Source: JANQNX01 sp965601665 (GTDB taxonomy: Bacteria > Pseudomonadota > Gammaproteobacteria > Eutrophobiales > Eutrophobiaceae). From it: a stretch of DNA of 64,000 nucleotides. The notes under the pieces were generated by a model. The model was given only the letters and a program-made list of their open reading frames with translations. It did not search any database and had not been told where the DNA came from. The stretch spans positions 744,001 to 808,000 of the forward strand of contig OZ271833.1 of assembly GCA_965601665.1 (NCBI GenBank). The letters are read 5' to 3'. The position numbers and the translations under genes were made by a program. Positions 8,889 through 17,736 of this stretch are shown here, in pieces. Each line of letters opens with the position of its first letter. Position 1 is the stretch's first letter.

Positions 8889-10228
8889 TAGCGGTTACCG
8901 TTTTGCTCTGCGAGCGACGCCACCATGGCTGCGCTTCTTTCATCAAGGATTTGCACCAGGGTTTTGCTCTTGGCAGATAAAAAACTGTGTAAGAGCAGAA
9001 GTGGTATAGCGACTATTAGTCCCATCACTGTCGTAACCAGTGCCTGTGAGATACCACCGGACATGACACGAGGGTCACCGGTACCGTAAAGTGTGATTGA
9101 CTGGAACGTTTCAATAATGCCGGTTACTGTACCGAGGAGTCCGAGCAACGGTGCGACGGCGGCAAGTAGTGCCAGGAACGCGAGGCCACTTTGTATTGCG
9201 GGCATTTCTTTCAGGATTGCCTCGTCCAGCTTCAACCCAAGTGTTTCGGCATCTACATTCCTGTTATTAAAATATGTCTGCAATATTCTTCCTAGTGGAT
9301 TATTGCCCGGTTTTTTATCTTCCAGTTGCCTGTTAATTTTTCGGCCGGTTATATAAAGCGTGATAAAGCGCAATATGGCCACCAGTAAACCAACTACGCC
9401 CAGTACTATGATCACGTAACCGACGACACCACCTTGCTGTATCCTGCTTTTCAAATCTGGCACCTGCACCAGCAATGCCAGCATGGCGCCGCGGGTGGGA
9501 TCTATTGGAAAGGTCACCATGCCGCTACCGGTGTTCTCGATATTCCTTGCCATTTCCTGGTACTTTGGCCCGGGTTGTCTACCAGGTTCTATCAGTTTGC
9601 CTGTATCAGGCAGATTTCGTAAAAAACGTCCGGCCGAGACCGCGTTGAATACGCCAACGCGCGTGACGTTCTGGCTAATCTCATTGCCAGCAGCGGTCAC
9701 AATAGTGCCTGGAAAGGTAACGACCTTGCCGGATTCGACCATTTCATCCATGGCCAGTAGCCATAAGTCCTCCAGTTCCTGCAAGGAAGGCAATTCCTTG
9801 CGTGTTGATAGTATATCGAGAATGTCATCACGCCCGGCCTTTTGTGCCGAAACCAGTGAATTGTCAATAATAGTGTCCATATCACTGGCTATTTGTTTAA
9901 CGATACCGTCAAGCTCGCCCAGTGCGCCCATTTTTTCCCTTAGCTCGGTGCGCTGGAGTGTCAGTTTGATTTCGTTTTGTTCGAACTGACTTTTCAAACG
10001 TGCGCTGGTTGCCTCATCTTTTTTTAATTGCGCCTCGGCAGCGCCCAGAAGTTGTTTCTGCTTATCGCGCGCTGTTCTAAAGCGTTGCTCTCGCTGTTCC
10101 AGTTCTTTCTTTTCCAGAGTGCGTTCTTCTTTTACCAGTTCCAGTAGCTGCTGCAGCGTTTGTGGCTCAGCTGAAAATGCTGTCGCATTGAAACAAACAA
10201 GAAATAGACAGGTGAATACTCGCATCAT
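8888..10228 (-). CDS. ttpC: TtpC-like long ExbB-family protein
   Basis: 446 residues: signal peptide (1-20), a long Glu/Lys/Gln-rich coiled coil in the periplasm (about 21-115), a linker, then a MotA/TolQ/ExbB domain with three membrane helices in the last 190 residues (GLLGTVTGIIETFQ motif). This architecture and the operon order match TtpC, which Vibrio TonB2 systems require in addition to ExbB2/ExbD2. It is expected to bridge the energy complex to periplasmic or outer membrane partners. It lies two bases after the DUF3450 gene. The symbol is assigned by architecture and synteny. Confidence 0.88.
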   Translation of the reverse strand: MMRVFTCLFLVCFNATAFSAEPQTLQQLLELVKEERTLEKKELEQREQRFRTARDKQKQLLGAAEAQLKKDEATSARLKSQFEQNEIKLTLQRTELREKMGALGELDGIVKQIASDMDTIIDNSLVSAQKAGRDDILDILSTRKELPSLQELEDLWLLAMDEMVESGKVVTFPGTIVTAAGNEISQNVTRVGVFNAVSAGRFLRNLPDTGKLIEPGRQPGPKYQEMARNIENTGSGMVTFPIDPTRGAMLALLVQVPDLKSRIQQGGVVGYVIIVLGVVGLLVAILRFITLYITGRKINRQLEDKKPGNNPLGRILQTYFNNRNVDAETLGLKLDEAILKEMPAIQSGLAFLALLAAVAPLLGLLGTVTGIIETFQSITLYGTGDPRVMSGGISQALVTTVMGLIVAIPLLLLHSFLSAKSKTLVQILDERSAAMVASLAEQNGNR

Positions 10229-10229
10229 G

Positions 10230-10994
10230 CTACTCCTTTACCTGTAAAGGCAGTTGCATGAGGTCTGGTGGGGCCTGCTTTTTGGCAATTTTTAACCCAT
10301 TCTTTACATGCCGGTTGAAGTTGTCGGGAAGAATTTCCCATTTTTTTGTGTTTTTGTTCCAGCTACCACTCAGTTCACCATCCAGGGTTTGGAAGGCCAT
10401 CAACAGTCTGCCGACACGCAATACATCCACCGTATAGTCTTTGCCATTCACCTCGATAGTCTCCTTGTAAGACTCAATCGTGCGCCCGTATTCCATCTCT
10501 ATCTGGTAGGACTCCATAATGCGGCGATACTTGTCCGGCAAGCTGACCTCTGGACGGTCCATCATTTCCGTCAGGGCCGCCACGCGCTGTTCTCTTTCCT
10601 GCTGCAGGAATGGCATGTCCAGCGAGACGAATTTACCCAGCGTCTCGATCATTTTTAACATCATTGGGACGATGCTGCGCTGCGTCTCCTCGGCATTGTC
10701 CAGTTGCCTTTGTATGGAAACCAAAGAGTTTTTCTGCTCTTTAACCAGCTTGGCAAGCTGGGCATTGTAGGTTTGTAAGCTGTCCGATTTACGTATGACC
10801 GTCCGATATTCCTGCACGATGTCCCGGGTTTGATCTGAAAGTGCATCGATCTTCTGTTGCGACTTCACCAGATCCTGCTGGGCCTTAAGCCTGGTATCCA
10901 CGGCTTTGTCCAATGTGGCTGTGTCAGCGAATAGAGGCAGTTGGGTAAAAAACAGACCTAGAAATATCAGGTATTTATACGACAACTTATCCAT
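10230..10994 (-). CDS. DUF3450 exported coiled-coil protein
   Basis: 254 residues with a signal peptide (about 1-24) followed by a predicted coiled coil (about 25-115) rich in Gln, Lys and Leu, then a compact C-terminal region ending in basic and proline residues. It matches the DUF3450 family, which is regularly the first gene of TtpC-type TonB clusters. Role unknown; a periplasmic partner of TtpC, through coiled-coil pairing, is plausible. It is the first gene of the six-gene minus-strand operon; the 171-bp gap to the divergent sensor kinase at 11166 should hold the promoter. Confidence 0.82.
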   Translation of the reverse strand: MDKLSYKYLIFLGLFFTQLPLFADTATLDKAVDTRLKAQQDLVKSQQKIDALSDQTRDIVQEYRTVIRKSDSLQTYNAQLAKLVKEQKNSLVSIQRQLDNAEETQRSIVPMMLKMIETLGKFVSLDMPFLQQEREQRVAALTEMMDRPEVSLPDKYRRIMESYQIEMEYGRTIESYKETIEVNGKDYTVDVLRVGRLLMAFQTLDGELSGSWNKNTKKWEILPDNFNRHVKNGLKIAKKQAPPDLMQLPLQVKE

Positions 10995-11165
10995 AAGGAA
11001 TTTTTCCTAATTTATTCTTTAGCAAGGGAAATGATACTATCTAATATGTAAAAAATTGGCTAATGGCTGTTAAGGGGACGCATTATATATGGAGCTGTAG
11101 TAAACCCCGATCATAATCAAAAAGCGGCCTGGATAATCATTACTTGAGTCAGGGGATATACATTC

Positions 11166-12509
11166 ATGAGCCTGCGTCTAAGGCTTAACCTGCTAATAAT
11201 ACTGCTTTTTCTATTTCTCTTTATTATAAGCAGCTATTACATCCTCGCCAATGCTCGTGACTCCGTACAGCGAGAAGTTGAATCGACAGCCAGATTGGCA
11301 CTGCAATTGATACAAATAGCCATTTCATCTGCCGATATTGAGCGCAATAGCGAAAGGCAGTTTAATTTTTTGGATAAGTTGTCTCAACTTGAGGAAACGC
11401 GACATTTGCGTATTGAGATAAATAACGCCAATGAAATATTTACACCGGTGCAAACAGTTAATTTAAGTGAAGATACAGATGCACCAGACTGGTTCGTCAG
11501 GCTGGTACAACCACCGCCGACTGAACTGAGGCGGTGGCTCTATAACCCGGTGATTCCTCCTACCGGAATTATGGTCAGGGCGGATCCGACAGATGAAATT
11601 GAAGAAGCCTGGACCGAAGTTAAAAGCATGTTAATTCTCTTATTTGTATTTATTAGTTTGGCTAACATCCTGGTTTATTACGTCATAGGTCGTTATTTAT
11701 CACCGCTGGCGACGATTACCGAGGCACTGACTGATATCGAAAAAGGCAATTACAAGCAGCAACTTCCCAGGTTTGACCTGCCAGAACTCAATAGTCTTGC
11801 GCAGCGGTTCAACAACATGACTGCTGTACTTGGCAAAAGTCGAGAAGACAATAAGCAGTTGACCCAGCGCTCGTTAAAAATTCAGGAAGATGAGCGACGT
11901 CACCTGTCTCAGGAATTACATGACGAACTGGGACAGACTATCACAGCGATAAAAGCCGTGGCTGTGGCCATTAATAATGATAATAATCATGAGCCTGAGC
12001 ACGTGCGTGATAATGTGCGTACCATTGTGCGTTATTCAGATCACATGTACGGCGTGGCAAAGAATATGATGCATCGGCTACGTCCTTCCGTACTCGATGA
12101 GTTTGGGCTTGTGAAGGCTTTACAAAACATGGTCGATGACTGGAACAGTCGACAGGACGATGTTTTCTGCCATTTTGACTTTTCGGAAGGCCCTGAAACG
12201 CTTGATGATACGATCAAAATCAGCTTATACAGGATTATCCAGGAAAGCCTGACCAATGTGCTGAAACACGCGTCGGCCAGTGAAATCAAAATTCAGTTGC
12301 AATATCACAAGCCAAACGGGCAGGAATATATCAGTCTCGATATTCGAGATAATGGTGTCGGTATTGATATCAATAATCTAAGGCCAGGACTGGGTTTACT
12401 GGGAATGAGAGAACGGGTCGAAATGCTCAATGGACAGTTCGAACTTGAAACTCATATCAATGAGGGACTGCACATTGCAATTACAATCCCTCTGGATTCT
12501 TCGGAGTAG
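11166..12509 (+). CDS. Sensor histidine kinase, MoxY/UhpB type
   Basis: 447 residues: membrane helix (about 7-27), periplasmic domain (about 28-152), second helix (about 153-175), HAMP (about 176-228), HisKA_3 dimerisation domain with phospho-acceptor H252 in an ELHDELGQ motif, and an HATPase_c domain with DNGVGID and GLGLLGMRER boxes. The N-terminal layout resembles the LapD/MoxY periplasmic domain. Such kinases phosphorylate LuxR-type regulators, one of which follows seven bases later. A GGGGATA ribosome site precedes the start. In methylotrophs and pseudomonads related pairs (MoxYX, FlhSR, ExaDE/EraSR) control PQQ-alcohol or C1 oxidation, and PQQ-linked genes lie adjacent; that role is inference. 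Confidence 0.9.
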   Translation: MSLRLRLNLLIILLFLFLFIISSYYILANARDSVQREVESTARLALQLIQIAISSADIERNSERQFNFLDKLSQLEETRHLRIEINNANEIFTPVQTVNLSEDTDAPDWFVRLVQPPPTELRRWLYNPVIPPTGIMVRADPTDEIEEAWTEVKSMLILLFVFISLANILVYYVIGRYLSPLATITEALTDIEKGNYKQQLPRFDLPELNSLAQRFNNMTAVLGKSREDNKQLTQRSLKIQEDERRHLSQELHDELGQTITAIKAVAVAINNDNNHEPEHVRDNVRTIVRYSDHMYGVAKNMMHRLRPSVLDEFGLVKALQNMVDDWNSRQDDVFCHFDFSEGPETLDDTIKISLYRIIQESLTNVLKHASASEIKIQLQYHKPNGQEYISLDIRDNGVGIDINNLRPGLGLLGMRERVEMLNGQFELETHINEGLHIAITIPLDSSE

Positions 12510-12516
12510 TTGAAGT

Positions 12517-13158
12517 ATGAATGAAAAAATCAAGGTAATGCTGGTTGATGACCATGCTGTGGTCAGGGCAGGTTATCAAATGTTGATGAAAAGCAGTGAC
12601 AATATGGAAGTGGTCGCCGAGGCTGAAAACGGTGAAGAGGCATGTCGACTTTATGCCGCTCATCACCCTGACGTTGTCGTCATGGATCTGTCGCTACCAG
12701 GCATTGGTGGTCTGGAGACGATTAAACGTATTTTGGCAAGGGATTCAAAGGCGGTGATTCTGGCCTTTAGCATGCACGAGGATGTGATTTTCGTTGAACA
12801 GGCTCTGCAAGCAGGTGCAAGAGGCTACCTGACGAAAAGTTCAGCGCCCGAACTACTACTTGTTGCTATTGAGGAAGTATTGAATGGTAAACGTTATGTA
12901 GACGAAAAACTCCGGTCTTTACTGGAGTTTGAAAAATCACGCGGCATGGACACGCCGTTATCAGATCTATCGACGCGCGAATTTGAGATTTTTTGCATGC
13001 TGGCAGAAGGATTGAATACCAGTGAGATCGCCAAGCGGTTATCGATTAGCTACAAGACGGTCGCTAACTACAGCACGCAGATTAAGGCAAAGTTAAATGC
13101 GGCCACGTCTGCTGATATTGCCAGGCTGGCTATACGTTACAACATCATCCAGGCCTGA
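12517..13158 (+). CDS. LuxR/NarL-family response regulator
   Basis: 213 residues. Residues 1-120 are a receiver domain (D11/D12, phospho-acceptor D57, conserved K near 109); residues 150-210 are a LuxR-type helix-turn-helix with the pattern LSTREFEIF...LNTSEIAKRL...TVANY. Phosphorylation by the preceding histidine kinase should promote dimerisation and DNA binding. The last codons are part of a strong hairpin (13146-13177) that can terminate transcription. By position it may regulate the PQQ-linked genes at 13192-14972 and the aor operon at 15345, which would need testing. Confidence 0.93.
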   Translation: MNEKIKVMLVDDHAVVRAGYQMLMKSSDNMEVVAEAENGEEACRLYAAHHPDVVVMDLSLPGIGGLETIKRILARDSKAVILAFSMHEDVIFVEQALQAGARGYLTKSSAPELLLVAIEEVLNGKRYVDEKLRSLLEFEKSRGMDTPLSDLSTREFEIFCMLAEGLNTSEIAKRLSISYKTVANYSTQIKAKLNAATSADIARLAIRYNIIQA

Positions 13159-13177
13159 TAGAAGACAGGCCTGGATG
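13146..13177. terminator. Hairpin between convergent genes
   Basis: A perfect 12-bp inverted repeat (CATCCAGGCCTG / CAGGCCTGGATG) with an 8-base loop. It overlaps the last four codons and stop of the response regulator and sits 15 bases from the stop codon of the convergent beta-propeller gene. There is no strong T tract on either side, so it may act as an inefficient bidirectional terminator or as an mRNA-stabilising 3' hairpin. Confidence 0.65.
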
Positions 13178-13191
13178 TATTAAGCTGTCAT

Positions 13192-14142
13192 CTAGTCGTT
13201 AACAACTACTCCCCACGGGAAAGATCCAACCTCAACGACCTTCATTTTCTCATTTTTAGCCGTATCGATTACAGAAACCGTGCCACTCACCCCGTCTGTC
13301 GTGAAAAGTTTTTTTCCATCGCGGGTCAAGGCCAGCCCCCAGACGCGTTTACCTACCGGGATTTTCTTGATGAGTTCGAGGGAATCGGCATCCAGCACTT
13401 TTATAGCGTTAGAACGACCGCCGGCAACGTAAAGCGTTTTTTCATCCTTGCTCAGCAATATATCCTTGGGTTTGGCTTTTTCATCGTTAAGTGATGAAGT
13501 TTTTAATACCTTACCCGTTGTCATGTCGACCTTGACGACTTCACCGCTTATTTCGGCAGTGGCGTAGGCGATAGTGCTATCTTGCGTGAAGGTAGCAGCA
13601 CGCGGTCTTGCGCCAATTAATATATTATATTCAATGGTGTGTTCCGGCACCTTGATGACATGCAGCATGTTAGTGGACTCACTGGTCACTATGACGCGCT
13701 TGCCATCGGGTGATGCGGCGACGCCTTCAGGTTCAAGGCCTACGCTAATCTGCGCAAGCAATTCTCCCGACTTCGGGTTGATAACCGAAGCCATTGCTTC
13801 ATCTTCATTTGAAATATAGATGTTGCCTTGCGGATGTACTGCAAAGGCCTCCGGATCAGAGCCACCATCAAATTCCCGGATAACTTTTAGCGTACTGGTA
13901 TCAATCACCCTAATCAGGCTTTCTTCACTAACTGCAACATAGATTTCACTGCCGTCAGGGGATACGCCAATGCCTCGTGGACGTTCACCAATTGCAATGG
14001 TGTTAATGACTTCCAGTGAATTGCCATCAATGACCGATACACTGTCATCTTTTTCATTGGTGACGAAAATATGACCTGATGGCGCAGCCAGTAAACTTGC
14101 TGAATAGGCCAGGCCGACTAACAGACTTAATACATGCTTCAT
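13192..14142 (-). CDS. PQQ-associated YVTN beta-propeller protein
   Basis: 316 residues with a signal peptide (1-19, cleavage near LLA|A) and repeated beta-propeller blades with the pattern VSPDG...YVA..., starting with IFVTNEKDDSVSVIDG. It belongs to the YVTN/cytochrome cd1-like propellers and most resembles the family described as PQQ-dependent catabolism-associated beta-propeller protein. It would sit in the periplasm. Exact function is unknown; no heme or PQQ-binding motif is seen. It follows the substrate-binding-like gene by 26 bases on the same strand, so the two are probably cotranscribed. Confidence 0.82.
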   Translation of the reverse strand: MKHVLSLLVGLAYSASLLAAPSGHIFVTNEKDDSVSVIDGNSLEVINTIAIGERPRGIGVSPDGSEIYVAVSEESLIRVIDTSTLKVIREFDGGSDPEAFAVHPQGNIYISNEDEAMASVINPKSGELLAQISVGLEPEGVAASPDGKRVIVTSESTNMLHVIKVPEHTIEYNILIGARPRAATFTQDSTIAYATAEISGEVVKVDMTTGKVLKTSSLNDEKAKPKDILLSKDEKTLYVAGGRSNAIKVLDADSLELIKKIPVGKRVWGLALTRDGKKLFTTDGVSGTVSVIDTAKNEKMKVVEVGSFPWGVVVND

Positions 14143-14168
14143 TTTTTTTTCCTCTTATAACATTACAT

Positions 14169-14972
14169 CTATTTTTCACATGTGAGGATGCCAAGGCTAT
14201 CCAGCGAACTGGCGACTCCTCTCACGGGCGCTTCGGCGACAATCTTGCCATCCTCGACCAGCAGCATCAATTGGCGTAACTGGCCCGTTTCCCTGAAATT
14301 CATATCACTGCCTTTTTGACCGTCAAATTTCAAGGAGGTTTTAAAGTATTGCAGGAGTTCATCAGGCGCGGCAGTTTGTGCGCGCGCCACGGTATCCGAT
14401 GTGAGCTTGACCGCCGCCCACCCGGCCCAGGCAGCATCATCCATGGGAATACCGGCGCTTTTCTTGTAGCGTTTATTAAGGTCGCGCGCAGCAAATTTTA
14501 CAAAATCCGGGTGCCAGGCCTGTGCGACCGCGTTTGAGTCCGGGTTTTTCTGCTTGTATTGCTGCTCTGCGTCTTGCTGAATACGTTGACTGGGGATCGT
14601 ATGTAACGCATTGGGCAAACAATCGAGCCTGAGTTCATCATTGCGCAGTACCAGGTTAAAAACCGGCATGGCAGGATAGGCAGATGCAATAGTTATGTAC
14701 TTGTCGACAGTGTCAACCGCGGTCAGGATAGCGCTAATACCACCGACATCCTGTTGCGCCAACTGCTCAGCGGTTATCTCCAGCATCTCGTAATTTTGTC
14801 CGAGGAACTTGCCCTGCAGGTTGGCCTCAATAAGGCCCTGTTTGGCGCCTAGATAGGCTGTGCTTGTCTTGTCACCGACATAGAGAAAGTTGATATCCAT
14901 TGCCGCTAGATGTTGGCAGCTAAAGAGTGTAATGATTGTTACAAATAGCCTTATTTTGTTATTCAAAGTCAT
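14169..14972 (-). CDS. Substrate-binding-like protein of PQQ alcohol dehydrogenase systems
   Basis: 267 residues with a signal peptide (about 1-24, LAA|M) and a periplasmic-binding fold. The DINFLYVGDK start of the mature chain and the GxxMNFRETGQLRQ-like C-terminal part match the family annotated as ABC transporter substrate-binding protein of the PQQ-dependent alcohol dehydrogenase system. No permease or ATPase gene is beside it, so it may act as a periplasmic binding or maturation factor rather than a transporter part. First gene of a two-gene minus-strand operon; its promoter must lie in the 372-bp gap shared with the aor operon. Confidence 0.8.
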   Translation of the reverse strand: MTLNNKIRLFVTIITLFSCQHLAAMDINFLYVGDKTSTAYLGAKQGLIEANLQGKFLGQNYEMLEITAEQLAQQDVGGISAILTAVDTVDKYITIASAYPAMPVFNLVLRNDELRLDCLPNALHTIPSQRIQQDAEQQYKQKNPDSNAVAQAWHPDFVKFAARDLNKRYKKSAGIPMDDAAWAGWAAVKLTSDTVARAQTAAPDELLQYFKTSLKFDGQKGSDMNFRETGQLRQLMLLVEDGKIVAEAPVRGVASSLDSLGILTCEK

Positions 14973-15344
14973 TGTTTTATATAGGGTTCCCTAGGTTATT
15001 TGTTTAAGTCCCGATACTAATTGGTATCAATATGTGAGAAAGATAATTGGCTTAGGTTGCACTGCAAAAGATGTTGCATAAACTTTTCTAAATACTTTTC
15101 AAAGTAACAGACATTATTACCCTTCACTATATGAAAGATTCCCTTTTTCATTTTCCGTAATGTAGAAATTTGCAACACCATTTTGCCGTAATATCGACCT
15201 CATTTGCCTGCCCATTATTGGGTGTTATTATCAACTTTATTGATTATACTTTTACACGAAATAACATAACTATAAGAAGTAACCAGCCAACATCGGTTAC
15301 CTGATTTTTTTAACGATAACACGTTACCAAGAGGGGGTGTTGTA
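14973..15344. promoter_or_regulatory. Divergent regulatory region between PQQ-linked genes and aor operon
   Basis: A 372-bp AT-rich stretch with no convincing open reading frame. It contains a 16-bp near-palindrome at 15013-15028 (GATAC...GTATC around a central AATT), two GTTGCA hexamers at 15056 and 15073 plus the reverse form at 15171, a weak hairpin at 15279-15300 followed by seven T, and a strong purine ribosome site (GAGGGGG) before the start at 15345. It must carry promoters for both directions; precise start sites cannot be assigned by eye. Confidence 0.6.
15013..15028. promoter_or_regulatory. Near-palindromic operator-like site
   Basis: GATACTAATTGGTATC is palindromic in 14 of 16 positions. 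It lies 41 bp upstream of the start codon of the minus-strand substrate-binding-like gene and 317 bp before aorA, a good place for a dimeric regulator of the minus-strand operon. The binding protein is unknown. Confidence 0.35.
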
Positions 15345-15809
15345 ATGCTCCGTTCGCTTCAGATCGAACCCGAGAAGTGTACCGGATGTCTGCAGTGTGA
15401 GTTGGCATGCTCATACCAGGCTGAAGGTGTTTTTAATCCTGCCAAATCCCGTATCAAGGTCTTTGCATTCCACGACGAAGGACGTTTTGTTCCTTATACC
15501 TGTACCCAGTGTTCAGAAGCATGGTGTATGCACGCTTGTCCGGTAGAGGCCATCGTTATTAACGAGGCAACCGGTGCCAAAGAAGTCCTCGCTGACAAAT
15601 GTGTAGGTTGCAAGGTTTGTACAATCGCCTGTCCATTTGGCACGGTGAATTACAGCCAGGAAACCAGCGTTGTATACAAGTGCGATCTTTGTGGCGGCGA
15701 CCCCGAGTGCGCGAAGGCTTGTCCAACAGGTTGCATCAGCTATGTTGATGCCGACCATACCGGACTCGAACGCATGAAAGCGCATGCAGCACAAAACATC
15801 CCCAAGTAA
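15345..15809 (+). CDS. aorA: Ferredoxin-like electron transfer subunit of AOR (AorA)
   Basis: 154 residues with four cysteine-rich motifs for four [4Fe-4S] clusters: CTGCLQCELAC (C12, C15, C18, C22), CTQC...CMHACP, CVGCKVCTIACP and CDLCGG...CAKACP. No signal peptide, so cytoplasmic. It is of the HycB/AorA polyferredoxin type and precedes the AOR catalytic gene by 40 bases, as in the aor operon of Aromatoleum, where it passes electrons between the tungsten subunit and the FAD subunit. A GAGGGGG ribosome site precedes the ATG. Symbol by synteny with Aromatoleum. Confidence 0.88.
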   Translation: MLRSLQIEPEKCTGCLQCELACSYQAEGVFNPAKSRIKVFAFHDEGRFVPYTCTQCSEAWCMHACPVEAIVINEATGAKEVLADKCVGCKVCTIACPFGTVNYSQETSVVYKCDLCGGDPECAKACPTGCISYVDADHTGLERMKAHAAQNIPK

Positions 15810-15849
15810 GGCGCATAGACATACGATAATAGTTAAGAGGTAGAGAATT

Positions 15850-17700
15850 ATGGCCTGGACCAGAAATGTATTACGAATCAATCTCACCAATGGATCCATT
15901 AGCGAAGAACCCCTCAACATGGATTGGGCACAGCAGTATCTGGGACAGCGTGGATTAGCCACCAAGTACCTGACCGAGGAAATAGACCCTAAATGCGATG
16001 CACTCAGCCCTGAGAACAAAATGATAATGACTACCGGGCCACTAACCGGCACCATGGCATCGACGGGTGGGCGATACTCTGTGGTCACCAAGAGCCCGTT
16101 GTCAGGCACGATCGCCTGTTCAAACTCTGGCGGCTTTATTGGCAACGAAATGAAGTGTGCCGGTTGGGACATGATCATTTTCGAAGGAAAATCGCCAAAG
16201 CCGGTTTATCTCTACCTGGAGAACGAAAAAGCACAACTGTTACCTGCTGATGATCTGTGGGGAAAATCGGTTTGGGAAACAGACGAACTGATTCATAAAA
16301 AACACCAGGATCCGCTCATTCGTGTGGCCTGTGTCGGTCGTTCGGCGGAACAGGGTTGCCTGTATGCGGCTATCGTCAATGATTTGCACCGTGCCGCTGG
16401 TCGCTCTGGCGTCGGCACCGTGATGGCGTCGAAAAACCTGAAGGCGGTGGCTATTCGCGGCACCAAGGGTGTCGGCAATATTAAAGACCCAATGGGCTTC
16501 ATCAAGGCGACCAACGACGGTAAGAAAGTCTTGGCAGAAAACGCGGTGACCGGCGAAGGTCTGCCCACATTGGGTACGCAGGTGTTAATGAACGTCATTA
16601 ACGAAGTTGGGGCCATGCCGACAAACAACATGAAAGAAGTACAGTTCGATGGCGCCAGCAAGATTTCCGGTGAGGCGATGAAAGAGCCGCGCGAAACGGA
16701 CGGTAATGCCAACCTGACCACCAACGCCGGTTGTTTTGCCTGCACCATTGCCTGCGGCCGTATTTCCACAATTGACCAGGGCCACTTCACGATTGAAAAC
16801 AAGCCTGAATACTGGGGTAACTCCGGTGGGCTGGAATACGAGGCAGCCTGGGCGCTGGGTTCCGACTGCGGTATCGACGATCTCGATGCGCTGACCTATG
16901 CCAACTTCCTCTGTAACGAGGACGGTATGGACCCGATTACCTTCGGTTCCACGGTAGCCGCAGCGATGGAGTTATTCGAAATAGGTGCTATCACGACAAA
17001 GCATACCGGTGGTATGGAATTAAAATTCGGCTCTGCGGAAGCACTGGCATGGTGTGCTGAAGTCGTTGCCAAGGGTGAGGGCTTTGGCAAGGACCTTGGG
17101 CTTGGTTCCAAGCGACTGTGTGAAAAGTATGGTCATCCGGATTTATCCATGACAGTGAAGGGGCTTGAGTTTCCTGCCTATGACCCTCGTGGTATTCAGG
17201 GCATGGGACTTGGCTATGCCACATCTAACCGCGGTGCGTGTCACCTGAGAGGTTACACGGTGTCTTCGGAAATCCTGGGTATACCGGAAAAGACCGACCC
17301 GCTGGAAACAGATGGTAAACCTGAACTGGTTAAGGCCTTCCAGGACGCAACTGCCGCGGTTGATTCAACCGGTTTATGCGTGTTCACCACTTTTGCATGG
17401 ACGCTGGAGGACATTGCGCCACAGGTGAACGCCGCTTGTGAAGGTGATTGGACTGCCGATTACATGTTGGAAGTGGGGGAGCGTATCTGGAACATGGAGC
17501 GTGATTTCAACATTGCAGCCGGTATTACCGGTGACATGGATACCTTGCCGAAACGCTTGCTAAAAGATGCAGCCAAGACCGGCCCGGCAGCGGGTAAGGT
17601 TAACAACCTGCATGAAATGCTGCCCAAGTACTATGAGCTGCGCGGCTGGACGCCTGACGGCGTTCCAACCGACGAAACACGCTCACGTCTCGGGCTTTAA
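15850..17700 (+). CDS. aorB: Tungsten-type aldehyde ferredoxin oxidoreductase, catalytic subunit
   Basis: 616 residues, the usual AOR length. Typical N-terminal features are RINLTNGSI and the GPLTGT...GGRY motif near residues 57-75 that contributes to pterin binding. The cluster ligands C295, C298, C302 and C510 are all present. AOR oxidises aldehydes to carboxylic acids with a W-bis-pyranopterin and one [4Fe-4S] cluster. Flanked by aorA and an FAD/NAD-binding subunit, it should form a cytoplasmic NAD-linked complex like that of Aromatoleum aromaticum. Metal (W versus Mo) and aldehyde range are inferred from family. In this context it may clear aldehydes from alcohol oxidation. Confidence 0.94.
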   Translation: MAWTRNVLRINLTNGSISEEPLNMDWAQQYLGQRGLATKYLTEEIDPKCDALSPENKMIMTTGPLTGTMASTGGRYSVVTKSPLSGTIACSNSGGFIGNEMKCAGWDMIIFEGKSPKPVYLYLENEKAQLLPADDLWGKSVWETDELIHKKHQDPLIRVACVGRSAEQGCLYAAIVNDLHRAAGRSGVGTVMASKNLKAVAIRGTKGVGNIKDPMGFIKATNDGKKVLAENAVTGEGLPTLGTQVLMNVINEVGAMPTNNMKEVQFDGASKISGEAMKEPRETDGNANLTTNAGCFACTIACGRISTIDQGHFTIENKPEYWGNSGGLEYEAAWALGSDCGIDDLDALTYANFLCNEDGMDPITFGSTVAAAMELFEIGAITTKHTGGMELKFGSAEALAWCAEVVAKGEGFGKDLGLGSKRLCEKYGHPDLSMTVKGLEFPAYDPRGIQGMGLGYATSNRGACHLRGYTVSSEILGIPEKTDPLETDGKPELVKAFQDATAAVDSTGLCVFTTFAWTLEDIAPQVNAACEGDWTADYMLEVGERIWNMERDFNIAAGITGDMDTLPKRLLKDAAKTGPAAGKVNNLHEMLPKYYELRGWTPDGVPTDETRSRLGL

Positions 17701-17736
17701 TTAGCTAGCAACCATTACCAGTATCAGGGGTAGCAG

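Noticed and set aside
9483..9989. 168-codon plus-strand Ser-rich frame
   Set aside because: Antisense of the ttpC-like coiled coil region; composition explained by the opposite strand.
15050..15080. Sigma-54 promoter suggested by GG...GC spacing near TTGGCTTAGGTTGC
   Set aside because: Spacing between the GG and GC elements is 8 bases instead of 10; other registers do not fit.
15229..15248. FNR-like box near TTATCAACTTTATTGATTA
   Set aside because: The half-sites are everted (ATCAA before TTGAT) with five bases between, not the FNR arrangement.
15513..16178. 221-codon minus-strand frame across aorA/aorB
   Set aside because: Overlaps two certain genes on the other strand and has no protein family features.
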